A stretch of 64,000 nt of DNA from an uncultured Litoreibacter sp. Lineage in GTDB: Bacteria; Pseudomonadota; Alphaproteobacteria; Rhodobacterales; Rhodobacteraceae. The notes under the pieces were generated by a model. It made no database searches, was not told the DNA's origin, and worked only from the letters and a program-made list of their open reading frames with translations. How positions within the stretch are numbered: the first letter of the stretch is position 1; each line of letters starts with the position of its first letter. The stretch lies in NCBI RefSeq assembly GCF_947501785.1, contig NZ_CANMXB010000001.1:248001-312000 (forward strand), read 5' to 3'. Shown in pieces: positions 32,531-41,238 of the stretch. A program made the position numbers and the translations under genes.

Positions 32531-33313
32531 TCACGCAAAGACCGCCTCAGGCGGTGGCGGGACGGGCAGTTCCGTGTAGCGTTCCACCCGACACGCCGTC
32601 ACCCCGTTGAGGTCCAGCGTGGCCCTATCGGCACCCGGCATGTCGCGGATGGCCTGGCTGAGCGAGGCCCAGAATGTGCTGGCGTCCCACCCTGGACGGG
32701 TGATCAGCGGCAGGCCGGGGGTCGGGTCGGTTTGCCCAATCTCTACCAGCCGATCCATCAATGGCTCGTAACGCCGCAGGAGCCGGAACGTCTGTGCATC
32801 AATCGCGGCGATGTCTGCCTGCCCTTCGGCAACCGCCTTGGCGGAGGCAGAATGCGCGCCCGTCTCGACGCCGTTGGAGAAAGCCAGCCCCCGCGCCTCC
32901 AGATGAAAATACGGCGCGGCCCAACCCGATTGGCTGTCCGGCGCGTTATAGGCCAATGTCAAAGATGGCCAATTCTGCGGGTCATGCCGCATGTCATCCC
33001 GCCGCATGACCAGAACAGAGGCGTAATACCCCGGCGCGCAGCCCGGCAGGCCAAAATCGAACGTGCCCAAATAGGTGACCTTGCCGTGCAACCGCGTCCG
33101 GTAGGGCAGGGAGCAGGTCTGGGACAAAACCAGATCGTCGCGCAACCAGTGGTCCGCCTCATTCGCATCCCAGCTCAGAGCGTCGGGGAGGTCCGGCAGG
33201 GTTTGGCGGGCGGTCTTTTGCCGCCGGCGATATTCTTTCGTGGCGGCGCTCCACAGGGTATTCCATGCGGCCCGTGTTTCGGGTCGGTCATACATGGGCA
33301 GGCTGGCGATCAC
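32531..33313 (-). CDS. PhnD/SsuA-type solute-binding-fold protein without signal peptide
   Basis: A 260-residue protein resembling phosphate/phosphonate-binding proteins (PhnD superfamily). It starts IASLPMYDRPETRAAWNTLW and contains GFGLPGC-like turns, the VAEGQADIAAIDAQTFRLL strand-helix (typical of the second lobe) and ITRPGWDAS. It has no signal peptide, so it would be cytoplasmic or needs another partner. The GTG start at 33313 forms GTGA with the TerB-like gene stop. No permease or ATPase is in this unit. A binding-fold sensor or enzyme is possible. Confidence 0.75.
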   Translation of the reverse strand: MIASLPMYDRPETRAAWNTLWSAATKEYRRRQKTARQTLPDLPDALSWDANEADHWLRDDLVLSQTCSLPYRTRLHGKVTYLGTFDFGLPGCAPGYYASVLVMRRDDMRHDPQNWPSLTLAYNAPDSQSGWAAPYFHLEARGLAFSNGVETGAHSASAKAVAEGQADIAAIDAQTFRLLRRYEPLMDRLVEIGQTDPTPGLPLITRPGWDASTFWASLSQAIRDMPGADRATLDLNGVTACRVERYTELPVPPPPEAVFA

Positions 33314-33756
33314 CCGTTGAGCCGCTCGATCACGCGTTGGCGGGCCAGGGCGCTGTCGCGATCATTGATGCCCAGCAAGGGCGCGACCATGCGGATCAGG
33401 CTGTCTTCGTCATCAGAGCGGGAGCCATCAGCCAGGGCAAGCTCCCAGATGTCTTCGATGACCCGGGTGCGGTCCTCATGGGCGGTGTGATCTTTGATGG
33501 CGCGGGTGAAGCGGACGGTATCAGGCGCCTCGGTCTCAAGGGTCTCGGCTTCCACGCGCAATGCTTGCGCGTCCCCGTCCGTCAGTTGGTAATGCCGCGC
33601 GAGAATGAGGTCGATGCGGGCGGCTTCGGAGGATGCGTAATGGCCATCGGTTCGGGCAAGGCGGACAAGCAGCGCGGCCATGGCAAGGCGGGCGTCCGTG
33701 GCCTCCAATTGGTCAGGCGTGTCGGCGGTGAGGCGGTTCAACAGGGCTGCAAACAT
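33310..33756 (-). CDS. TerB-like protein
   Basis: A 148-residue all-helical protein of the TerB/DjlA-like family. The segment LARTDGHYASSEAARIDLIL carries the acidic D...E cluster that binds metal in TerB. The second repeat has LALADGSRSDDEDSLIRMV. The family is linked to tellurite resistance and membrane-stress modules, but members outside ter operons have no defined role. ATG overlaps the DUF1330 stop (TGATG) and its own stop overlaps the PhnD-like start, so all three genes are coupled. Confidence 0.85.
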   Translation of the reverse strand: MFAALLNRLTADTPDQLEATDARLAMAALLVRLARTDGHYASSEAARIDLILARHYQLTDGDAQALRVEAETLETEAPDTVRFTRAIKDHTAHEDRTRVIEDIWELALADGSRSDDEDSLIRMVAPLLGINDRDSALARQRVIERLNG

Positions 33757-34049
33757 CAGGCGTCATATCCTTCGATGATGACCAGATCCCCCGAGGAGGC
33801 GGGGTCGCGGAAAGACTTGGCGCGCTGGTATTCAGGGCTGTCATAGCAGGCAGTGGCGGTGGCGAGGTCCTTGAATTCGATCACCACGGAGCGGCTTCTT
33901 TGCTGGCCCTCGCGGACCTCTTGCTGGCCGCCTCGGACCAGAAATGTCGCGCCGTATTTGGCGAAGGCTTCCGCATTCGCGGCGCGGTAATCTTCGTAGG
34001 CGGCGGGGTCGGTGACGTCTACATGGGCGATCCAGTAGGCTTTGGGCAT
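33756..34049 (-). CDS. DUF1330 family protein
   Basis: A 97-residue protein of the DUF1330 family (ferredoxin-like dimeric barrel). MPKAYWIAHVDVTDPAAYEDYRAANAEAF, RGGQQEVREGQQ, VVIEFKDLATATACYDSPEYQ and IIEGYDA are characteristic. The start at 34049 is supported by ggagag about 8 bases upstream; the longer frame to 34115 is not. Its function is unknown. It heads the three-gene unit with TerB-like and PhnD-like genes. Confidence 0.92.
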   Translation of the reverse strand: MPKAYWIAHVDVTDPAAYEDYRAANAEAFAKYGATFLVRGGQQEVREGQQRSRSVVIEFKDLATATACYDSPEYQRAKSFRDPASSGDLVIIEGYDA

Positions 34050-34134
34050 GGCGGCCTCTCCAAGGTTTCCCGCATGCGGGAGGTTTTGTAACATCTTGAA
34101 TCGCAAGGGTTTCACACGCGATCTTAGGGATATG

Positions 34135-35247
34135 TTACCCCAGCTTATCTGTGGTGAACAGCCAGACTTTCAAGCCCCCATGCGGGATTGGGGCGCCTTG
34201 GGCCTTGAACGGCAGGCCCGTGGCATTGGCCAATGGCGGCTCGGATGTCACAAGACCCACGCGCCAGCCTTTGAAGCGGGTTTTCAACGTCTCGCCCAGC
34301 GTGCCGTAGAGCGGGTAGAGCAGCTTTTTGTTGCCGATGCGCCCGCCATAGGGCGGGTTGACGATGACCAGACCCGGTGTGCCGTCGGGCGGTTGCAGCT
34401 CGCCCGCAGCGTGGGTGACGAATTCGGTCAGATGGGCGACGCCCGCACGCTCGGCATTGTCGCGGCTCATTTTGATCGCGCCCGCGTCGCGGTCTGAGCC
34501 GTAAAATGTCAGCGCCGCCTCTTTCGGCGCGTCGCGTTTCAGCGCGGTGAATGCGGTTTGGTCAAAGCTGGCAAGCTGTTCAAAAGCAAAGCCGCGAGAC
34601 CTGCCGGGCTGCAAGCCCAAAGCGATTTCAGCAGCTTCAATCACAAAGGTGCCGGAGCCGCACATCGGGTCCACCACTGTTTCCGACCCGTCATAGCCAC
34701 ATTGGCGTAGCATCAGGGAGGCCAGCGTCTCGCGCATGGGGGCCTTGCCGATGCCCAGCTTGTGGCCGCGCTTGTGCAGGCTTTCGCCGGTGGTGTCGAC
34801 GCTGATGGTGGCGCGGTTGTCGTCGATGCGGACTTTCACCACGATCTCGGCGTCGGATGACAGTGTCATGCCGTGGCTGTCTTTCAGCGCGGTCTCAATG
34901 CGCTGGGTGGCCGCGCCCGCGTGGTAAATTTTTGATTTCTTGGTCGTGACCTCGACTTTCACGGGCAGGTCTGGGCGCAGGATGTCGCCCCACGGAAACT
35001 TGCGCGAGCGTTTGTCCAATTGGGCCAGGTGAAACGCCATGAAGGAGCCCACGCGGGCCAGCACCCGGGTGGCCCCCCTCAGATCGAGGTTGGCGCGCCA
35101 GACATCGGGCCATGTGCCTTGAATGGTGACGCCGCCGCGGATGGCTTGGGCGTTCTGGAAGCCGTGTTCCTGCACCTCGGCCAATAGCATGTCTTCGAGG
35201 CCCGGGGTGCCGGTGAGGAAAATTTCGAAAGGTGCGGGGTCCGTCAT
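34135..35247 (-). CDS. THUMP-domain class I RNA methyltransferase (RlmL/TrmN family)
   Basis: A 370-residue SAM-dependent RNA methyltransferase. The THUMP RNA-binding domain (about residues 45-160) precedes a Rossmann methyltransferase domain with DPMCGSGTFVIEAA (SAM and motif X/I) and the catalytic VNPPYG (NPPY motif of N2-guanine or N6-adenine methylation). It resembles the N-terminal half of E. coli RlmL (23S rRNA m2G2445); the C-terminal RlmK half is absent. It is 83 bases downstream of pyrG on the same strand, separated by paired hairpins. Confidence 0.9.
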   Translation of the reverse strand: MTDPAPFEIFLTGTPGLEDMLLAEVQEHGFQNAQAIRGGVTIQGTWPDVWRANLDLRGATRVLARVGSFMAFHLAQLDKRSRKFPWGDILRPDLPVKVEVTTKKSKIYHAGAATQRIETALKDSHGMTLSSDAEIVVKVRIDDNRATISVDTTGESLHKRGHKLGIGKAPMRETLASLMLRQCGYDGSETVVDPMCGSGTFVIEAAEIALGLQPGRSRGFAFEQLASFDQTAFTALKRDAPKEAALTFYGSDRDAGAIKMSRDNAERAGVAHLTEFVTHAAGELQPPDGTPGLVIVNPPYGGRIGNKKLLYPLYGTLGETLKTRFKGWRVGLVTSEPPLANATGLPFKAQGAPIPHGGLKVWLFTTDKLG

Positions 35248-35277
35248 GGCCTCTTTCTAATGTGGTCGGGGCGGGGC

Positions 35278-35324
35278 GCAAACTCTCACCGAGAGTTTGC
35301 CTCCAGAGTTTCGGGGAAACTCTG
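35278..35324. other. Two adjacent perfect hairpins between pyrG and the methyltransferase gene
   Basis: Arms gcaaactctc (35278-35287) / gagagtttgc (35291-35300), then cagagtttc (35304-35312) / gaaactctg (35316-35324). The inner arms of one can also pair with arms of the other (agagttt with aaactct), so alternative structures are possible. No T-run follows on the minus strand. It is similar in layout to 22073-22121. Confidence 0.55.
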
Positions 35325-35330
35325 CCCGCG

Positions 35331-36974
35331 TCAGACCAGGCGCGACACTTCTTTTGCGGCCCGCACGAAATCTGCAAATAGCGGATGCGGGGCGAAAGGT
35401 TTGGACTTCAATTCAGGGTGGAATTGCACGCCGATGAACCACGGGTGATCCTTGACCTCGACGATCTCGGGCAATTTGCCGTCTGGCGACATGCCGGAGA
35501 AGATCAGCCCCTGTTTTTCCAGTTCTGCGCGGTATTTGATGTCGACCTCGTAGCGGTGACGGTGGCGTTCCTCAATCGCGGTCGAGCCGTAGACCTCAGC
35601 CACTTTGGAGCCTTCGGTGAGCGTGGCGTTATAGGCGCCCAAACGCATGGTGCCGCCTTTGTCGTCGCCTTCCTTGCGCTTGACCTTGTGGTTGCCCTGC
35701 ACCCATTCCTTGAGGTGGTAAACCACCGGTTCAAAACGCTTTTTGCCGGCCTCATGGTCGAACTCTTCGGATCCGGCGGTTTCAATTCCAGCCAGATTGC
35801 GCGCGGCTTCGATCACCGCCATCTGCATGCCAAGGCAGATGCCGAGATAGGGGATTTCCTTTTCGCGGGCGAATTGCGCGGCTTTGATCTTGCCTTCGGT
35901 GCCGCGCTCGCCAAAGCCGCCCGGGACCAAAATGGCGTGGAACCCTTCAAGATGCGGGGCCGCGTCTTCCTTGTCGAAAATCTCGGCGTCCACCCACTCG
36001 ATCCTGACCTTCACGCGGTTTTTCATACCGCCATGGGTCAGCGCCTCGTTGATCGACTTATAGGCGTCTTCAAGCTGGGTGTATTTGCCGACGATGGCGA
36101 CTTTGACCTCACCTTCGGGGTTGTTGACGCGGTCCTTGACGTCTTCCCAGACGTCGAGTTTTGGCTTGGGGGCAGGGGTGATGCCGAACGCATCCAGCAC
36201 CGCCTGATCGAGACCCTGTTCGTGATAGGCCAGCGGCGCCTCGTAGATCGATTTCAGATCGTAAGCGGCGATAACGCTTTCCTTGCGCACGTTGCAAAAG
36301 AGCGCCAGTTTCTCGCGTTCCTTTTGCGGGATTTCATGTTCCGAGCGGCAGACCAGAATGTCGGGCGCAATCCCGATGGATTGCAGCTCCTTGACGGAGT
36401 GCTGGGTGGGCTTGGTTTTCAATTCACCGCTGGCCGCCAGATAGGGCAGCAGGGTGAGGTGCATAAACAGGCATTCGCCGCGCGGGCGTTCATGGCTGAA
36501 TTGGCGGATGGCCTCGAAGAAGGGCAGGCCCTCGATATCGCCGACCGTGCCACCGATTTCGCACAGCATGAAATCGACTTCGTCATCGCCGATTTCGATG
36601 AATTCCTTGATCTCGTTGGTGACGTGGGGGACCACCTGAATGGTTTTGCCCAGATAGTCGCCGCGCCGCTCTTTTTCGAGCACGGTGGAATAGACCCGGC
36701 CCGACGAGACGGAATCAGTCATGCGCGCGGCGACGCCGGTGAAGCGTTCATAATGGCCAAGGTCGAGATCGGTTTCCGCGCCGTCATCGGTGACGAACAC
36801 TTCGCCATGCTCGAACGGTGACATCGTGCCGGGGTCGACGTTCAAATACGGGTCCAATTTGCGCAACCGGACCGAGTAGCCGCGCGCCTGCAACAACGCG
36901 CCAAGCGCGGCGGATGCCAAGCCTTTGCCGAGGGAGGACACAACACCGCCGGTAATAAAAATGTATCTCGCCAT
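35331..36974 (-). CDS. pyrG: CTP synthase
   Basis: A 547-residue CTP synthase that makes CTP from UTP, ATP and glutamine. The N-terminal synthetase domain starts [20 protein letters not shown] with the P-loop. The C-terminal amidotransferase domain (from about residue 290) has GICLGMQ (nucleophile Cys), and VQFHPE contributes the histidine and glutamate. The length is normal for the family. It lies downstream of secG with a 168-bp gap. A long open frame on the opposite strand (35385-36821) is only a composition artefact. Confidence 0.98.
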   Translation of the reverse strand: MARYIFITGGVVSSLGKGLASAALGALLQARGYSVRLRKLDPYLNVDPGTMSPFEHGEVFVTDDGAETDLDLGHYERFTGVAARMTDSVSSGRVYSTVLEKERRGDYLGKTIQVVPHVTNEIKEFIEIGDDEVDFMLCEIGGTVGDIEGLPFFEAIRQFSHERPRGECLFMHLTLLPYLAASGELKTKPTQHSVKELQSIGIAPDILVCRSEHEIPQKEREKLALFCNVRKESVIAAYDLKSIYEAPLAYHEQGLDQAVLDAFGITPAPKPKLDVWEDVKDRVNNPEGEVKVAIVGKYTQLEDAYKSINEALTHGGMKNRVKVRIEWVDAEIFDKEDAAPHLEGFHAILVPGGFGERGTEGKIKAAQFAREKEIPYLGICLGMQMAVIEAARNLAGIETAGSEEFDHEAGKKRFEPVVYHLKEWVQGNHKVKRKEGDDKGGTMRLGAYNATLTEGSKVAEVYGSTAIEERHRHRYEVDIKYRAELEKQGLIFSGMSPDGKLPEIVEVKDHPWFIGVQFHPELKSKPFAPHPLFADFVRAAKEVSRLV

Positions 36975-37142
36975 GTGGTGTATGGGCCCCGCGTTCCAAG
37001 TGTATTTCTGGTTTTTCAGGGCCGCAAAATGCCCTTACTCACGGGATTTAAGACATAAAGGATTCGCGCCCGTCCCGCAACAGGGCACGCCAGATTATGT
37101 GGGGCTCGCGGCGCAAACCCCCATAAATAGTAGATTATTGGG

Positions 37143-37496
37143 TTATTCGTCGATCCGTGGCGGGGTCAGCGGCGCGTCACCGGTGGTGGGCGGCAATAGC
37201 GCGTCACCCGGCAGCGGTGCGTCGGTGCCCGCTGGAGCCAGCTCGATCGCATCGAGATCAATGCCGCCGCCTGCGTTTTGAGCCGCCAACACCGTCAGCG
37301 TGATCGAGGTGATCACAAACGCGATGCCAAATACCCAGGTGAGTTTGCCCAACGCAGTGACGCCCGGACGGCCGGTCATGGCACCGCCACCACCGCCGCC
37401 AATGCCCAGACCACCGCCCTCGGAGCGTTGGATCAGCACGATCCCGATCAGGCACAGTGCGATGATCAGGTGGACGGTGAGGATGATGTTTTCCAT
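37143..37496 (-). CDS. secG: Preprotein translocase subunit SecG
   Basis: A 117-residue SecG, the small subunit of the SecYEG channel. The two membrane segments are residues 3-21 (NIILTVHLIIALCLIGIVL) and about 52-73 (TWVFGIAFVITSITLTVLAA). Between them is the family loop IQRSEGGGLGIGGGGGGAMTGR. The C-terminal extension is rich in Pro/Asp (TDAPLPGDALLPPTTGD), a common feature of alphaproteobacterial SecG. secG next to pyrG is a conserved arrangement in this lineage. Confidence 0.95.
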   Translation of the reverse strand: MENIILTVHLIIALCLIGIVLIQRSEGGGLGIGGGGGGAMTGRPGVTALGKLTWVFGIAFVITSITLTVLAAQNAGGGIDLDAIELAPAGTDAPLPGDALLPPTTGDAPLTPPRIDE

Positions 37497-37655
37497 GGGC
37501 CTCGGACTTTCGGCATGCGTGTTTGGGGGTATGTAGTCGGGGCGGGCGCATCGTGCAACCCGTCATGAAGCCTTGTTGCGGGCATTTGAGGGTTTCACCC
37601 GCCGGAAGGCGCGGCTATACGGGCGCGGGTTTAATCCATCACCGAGGGGAAGAGC

Positions 37656-38951
37656 ATGGCCAATGTGGTAGTTGTCGGCGCGCAATGGGGCGACGAGGGC
37701 AAAGGCAAGATCGTGGATTGGCTGTCGGAACGCGCCGACACGATCGTGCGGTTTCAGGGCGGCCACAACGCGGGCCACACCTTGGTGATTGACGGCGAGG
37801 TGTTCAAGCTGAACGCGCTGCCCTCGGGCGTGGTGCGCGGCGGCAAGCTTTCTGTTATTGGCAATGGCGTGGTGCTGGACCCCTGGCATCTGGTCAGCGA
37901 GATTGCGTCGATCCAGAAACAGGGCGTGGAGATTTCACCCCAGACGCTGATGATTGCCGAGAATACCCCCCTGATCCTGCCCATTCACGGCGAATTGGAC
38001 CGGGCACGGGAAGAGGCCGCATCAAAGGGGACCAAGATTGGCACAACCGGGCGCGGCATCGGGCCGGCTTATGAAGACAAGGTTGGACGCCGCTCGGTGC
38101 GGGTGGCTGACTTGGCGGATGACGCCACGCTAGAGGCGCGGGTCGACCGCGCGTTGCAGCACCACGACCCGCTGCGCAAAGGGTTGGGCATTGAGCCTGT
38201 CGACCGTGACAAGTTGGTGGCGCAGCTGCGCGAGATCGCGCCGCAGATCCTGCCTTATGCGGCCCCGGTCTGGAAAGAAATGAACGAACGCAAGAAGCGC
38301 GGCGAGCGCATCTTGTTTGAGGGCGCGCAGGGCGCGTTGTTGGACATTGATTTCGGGACGTATCCGTTTGTGACCTCGTCGAACGTGATCGCGGGGCAGG
38401 CGGCAACTGGTGTAGGTGTTGGCCCGACATCGATTGATTACGTGCTTGGCATTGTGAAGGCCTACACGACCCGTGTGGGCGAAGGCCCGTTCCCGACAGA
38501 GTTGGACGATGCCGATGGGCAGCGTCTGGGGGAGCGGGGCCATGAATTTGGCACTGTCACAGGCCGCAAGCGGCGCTGCGGGTGGTTTGATGCCGCCCTG
38601 GTGCGCCAGACCTGCGCCACCTCGGGCGTGACGGGCATTTCGCTGACCAAGCTGGATGTGCTGGACGGGTTCGAGACGCTGAAGATTTGCGTGGCTTATG
38701 AGTTAGACGGGGAGCGGCTGGATTACCTGCCGATGGCCTCCGAGCAGCAGGCGCGGTGCAAGCCGATCTATGAGGAAATGCCCGGCTGGTCGCAATCGAC
38801 CGAGGGCGCGCGCAGCTGGGCGGAGCTGCCTGCGGAGGCGATCAAATATGTGCGCCGTGTGGAAGAGTTGATCGACTGCCCCGTCGCGCTATTGTCTACC
38901 TCGCCGGAACGCGAAGACACCATTCTGGTAACCGACCCGTTCGCTGATTGA
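37656..38951 (+). CDS. purA: Adenylosuccinate synthetase
   Basis: A 431-residue GTP-dependent enzyme joining IMP and aspartate, the first step to AMP. The N-terminal [16 protein letters not shown] is the GTP/Mg loop with catalytic Asp. GGHNAGHT carries the catalytic His. [16 protein letters not shown] and [17 protein letters not shown] are hallmark segments. gaggggaaga precedes the ATG. It is divergent from secG across 160 bases and followed closely by the DUF2842 gene (11-base gap), probably one transcript. Confidence 0.98.
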   Translation: MANVVVVGAQWGDEGKGKIVDWLSERADTIVRFQGGHNAGHTLVIDGEVFKLNALPSGVVRGGKLSVIGNGVVLDPWHLVSEIASIQKQGVEISPQTLMIAENTPLILPIHGELDRAREEAASKGTKIGTTGRGIGPAYEDKVGRRSVRVADLADDATLEARVDRALQHHDPLRKGLGIEPVDRDKLVAQLREIAPQILPYAAPVWKEMNERKKRGERILFEGAQGALLDIDFGTYPFVTSSNVIAGQAATGVGVGPTSIDYVLGIVKAYTTRVGEGPFPTELDDADGQRLGERGHEFGTVTGRKRRCGWFDAALVRQTCATSGVTGISLTKLDVLDGFETLKICVAYELDGERLDYLPMASEQQARCKPIYEEMPGWSQSTEGARSWAELPAEAIKYVRRVEELIDCPVALLSTSPEREDTILVTDPFAD

Positions 38952-38962
38952 GGAGCCGAGCA

Positions 38963-39181
38963 ATGGCCCTGAGCTACAAAGCCCGCAAACGCTGGTCGCT
39001 GCTTTTGCTGGTGGTCGGCCTGCCGCTTTATATTGTGGTGGCGGTGACGCTGGTGGGGTTGTTGCCGCGCCCCTCCTTCTTGATGGAGCTGGGCATTTAC
39101 CTGGGGCTGGGCATCGCGTGGGCTTTGCCGTTCAAATTTCTGTTCAAAGGCATTGGGCAGGCTGATCCCGATCAGGACTAG
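38963..39181 (+). CDS. DUF2842 small membrane protein
   Basis: A 72-residue membrane protein with two hydrophobic segments (LLLLVVGLPLYIVVAVTLVG and MELGIYLGLGIAWALPF) and the typical ALSYKARKRWSLL start and PFKFLFKGIGQADPD end of DUF2842, an alphaproteobacterial family without known function. gaggagccgag gives the ribosome site for ATG at 38963. It is 11 bases after purA. Its last 38 bases overlap the 3' end of the convergent sulfotransferase gene. Confidence 0.9.
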   Translation: MALSYKARKRWSLLLLVVGLPLYIVVAVTLVGLLPRPSFLMELGIYLGLGIAWALPFKFLFKGIGQADPDQD

Positions 39182-40868
39182 GCCTGTCTGCGCCCAATTT
39201 TTCGTACAACGTCGTAAACGGCTCCATCTCCTTGCCAAATCGCGCGGCCAACCCCACCGAGCCGGTATGGATCGGAGCGCGCACCTGAGACGCGCTGAGC
39301 GTATCAACGCGGCCCGCTTTGGCATGAAAATCCAATGAACCCGGGTGCCAATCTATGCCAGCGGCCGCATAAAGGGCCTGAGACGTCTCCAGCGGTGTTT
39401 GCACCAAATCTTCGTACCAGATTTCGGTGAAGCTGTCGGGCGCGGCCTTGCGCCAGAATGCCAGTTGGCCCTCGAACAGCCGCATGAAGCGCGCAATGTC
39501 CTCAAGATCATTGGTGTAGCGGTGACGCCCTTCGACGAACATGTTGCGAAACAGGGATAGCGCGGTGTCTGCGGGGTCGCGACGCATCACAATGATCCGC
39601 GCATTGGGCATCAGCGTTTTCAGCGCGCCGAGATAGGCGTAGCTGGGGATCGATTTGTCGATGATATGGGTCGCGTCGGGAAATTTCTCCCGCTGCATCG
39701 TCCAGTACCGGCTGGTCATCTGTCGGGCGAACGCGCGGGCATCATCGTCGCGGCGAGGCGCTTGAAGAAGTTTGCGGATATGGCGGTTGATCCAACCCAC
39801 CTCTCCGGCGGATGCGACGTCAGGACGGGTCGCCAACATACGCTCCGCCAGGGTCGTGCCGGACCTCGGCAGCCCGGTGATAAAGATCGGGCGCGGATCA
39901 GGATTGGCGGCCTGCTCCATGTCGGACCGAAATCCATTGGAGAAACCGGTCTGGTTGGCATGCACATCCAATTCGTCCGGGCCGATGTCGTAGGGGAATG
40001 CGGATCGGGTGAGGGCGTTCGCATATTCAAGGAACGGGAAGTCCTCGCCTTTGGCTTCCGCCAACTTCGCCTGAGCGAACAGAAGCCGGCGTTTGGAAGG
40101 GGCGGGCAGGTCCGGATCTTCAAGCTGCTGCGCCACGGCCTCAAGCAGGCCGTGAGACGGGGCTGCCGCGTTCGCATCCAGCAGCATCAGCGCGGCATTG
40201 GTGGGCCATGTTTCGCGGGCCTTTCGGAGCGCGTCGGCATATGCGGCGCCGTGCCCGAGGCTGCGCAGGTGGATGACGTGGCGTTCGGCCAAAGCCGGAT
40301 CGTCGGGAAAAGCCGCGCAGCCGGTTTCGAGTGTCGTCAAAGCGGCATCGTCCAAATGCAGGTCACGCTGGCTGTCCGCGAGTGTGCTGTAATTGGCGGG
40401 CGTCGGAAGGTCCGCGACCTGCGCCGTGGCAAAGGCCAATGCGTCGCGCAATTTGCCTTGGGCTCGAAGCTCCGGGATCGAGGGGGCAGGGCGCTGTGAC
40501 GTGCGCAACGGCGCATCCAACGATTTACGAAGCTTGCGCCGGTCTGACTTTGGCAGCGGTGCGGCTTCAAGACCGGCGCGCAATCGGCTGATCGCCTGTG
40601 GGTCTGCTAGGTCGCGGGCAAATCGTATCGTCGTTTTCCAGATCGCCGCAGAGCCCGGCGCTTGGGTCAGGGCACGGTCGATGGAGGCTTTCGCAAGTGG
40701 ATGCCGCCCCGTCGCGATGTAAATCAGCGCCAGACGGTGATGCACCTCGGGTTGGAGCGGGGCCGCACGGGACAACTGGTTGAGGATGGTTTCCGCCCGT
40801 CCCAGCTCTCCTTTGCTCTGAAATTTCCGGGCCTGGCTTAGCCAGTTGGTGATTTCATCACGTGCCAT
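39144..40868 (-). CDS. TPR-sulfotransferase protein
   Basis: A 574-residue protein with a tetratricopeptide-like helical N-terminal half (about residues 1-270: RAETILNQLSRAAPLQPEVHHRLALIYIATGR and degenerate repeats). The C-terminal domain is a Sulfotransfer_3 domain starting at PIFITGLPRSGTTLAERML, the P-loop that binds the 5'-phosphate of PAPS. The RIIVMRRDPADTALS segment supplies the 3'-phosphate Arg/Ser. No signal peptide or membrane segment is apparent. Such proteins may sulfate sugars or peptides; the acceptor is unknown. ATG at 40868 is taken as start. Its 3' end overlaps the DUF2842 gene. Confidence 0.9.
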   Translation of the reverse strand: MARDEITNWLSQARKFQSKGELGRAETILNQLSRAAPLQPEVHHRLALIYIATGRHPLAKASIDRALTQAPGSAAIWKTTIRFARDLADPQAISRLRAGLEAAPLPKSDRRKLRKSLDAPLRTSQRPAPSIPELRAQGKLRDALAFATAQVADLPTPANYSTLADSQRDLHLDDAALTTLETGCAAFPDDPALAERHVIHLRSLGHGAAYADALRKARETWPTNAALMLLDANAAAPSHGLLEAVAQQLEDPDLPAPSKRRLLFAQAKLAEAKGEDFPFLEYANALTRSAFPYDIGPDELDVHANQTGFSNGFRSDMEQAANPDPRPIFITGLPRSGTTLAERMLATRPDVASAGEVGWINRHIRKLLQAPRRDDDARAFARQMTSRYWTMQREKFPDATHIIDKSIPSYAYLGALKTLMPNARIIVMRRDPADTALSLFRNMFVEGRHRYTNDLEDIARFMRLFEGQLAFWRKAAPDSFTEIWYEDLVQTPLETSQALYAAAGIDWHPGSLDFHAKAGRVDTLSASQVRAPIHTGSVGLAARFGKEMEPFTTLYEKLGADRPSPDRDQPAQCL

Positions 40869-40982
40869 ACTGCCTCGCACGGACGGCAAGCCGTCCCCGT
40901 TCGCCTCAATCGATATGTCATCGGGGCGTTGTTTGTTTTTGTTGGGTAAGGGACGCGGCCAATGCCGCGTTTCGATAATTTG

Positions 40983-41023
40983 AAAACTAAACAGGTTAGT
41001 TTTGTTTGGCCATGGTAACCTGT
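40983..41023. promoter_or_regulatory. Operator-like inverted repeats in the 40869-41238 gap
   Basis: aaaacta (40983-40989) and tagtttt (40997-41003) flank aacaggt. A second symmetric pair, acaggtta (40991-40998) and taacctgt (41016-41023), overlaps it. The nearest start in a suitable direction is that of the TPR-sulfotransferase gene, about 115 bases away on the minus strand. The rest of the 370-base gap holds only the terminator at 41180-41208 and no credible gene. Confidence 0.4.
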
Positions 41024-41179
41024 CTCAATCGGCAAGAAATGGCGAAATTTTGCACCGCGACGGATCGTTTTTGAACGTGCCGGTCAAAGCCTTGAATGTG
41101 GCGGTCGATCGCCTTGGCTACTGCCTATTTTCTGGGCGTTTCCAAGGCGGTAACTGTCGCGCTTTGGGCGGGCAAACGC

Positions 41180-41208
41180 AAAACGGGGCACGCTTGCGCG
41201 TACCCCGT
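41180..41208 (-). terminator. Terminator of the acidic-protein gene
   Basis: On the minus strand acggggtacgc, loop gcaa, gcgtgccccgt form an 11-bp stem (one G-T pair), followed by ttt and then gcgttt. It is 30 bases after the stop codon at 41239. Confidence 0.8.
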
Positions 41209-41238
41209 CCTGTGGTTGGTGCCTTATGAAGTCGGGAA

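Noticed and set aside
35385-36821. 478-codon open frame opposite pyrG
   Set aside because: Mirror frame of a conserved gene with no motif or start signal.
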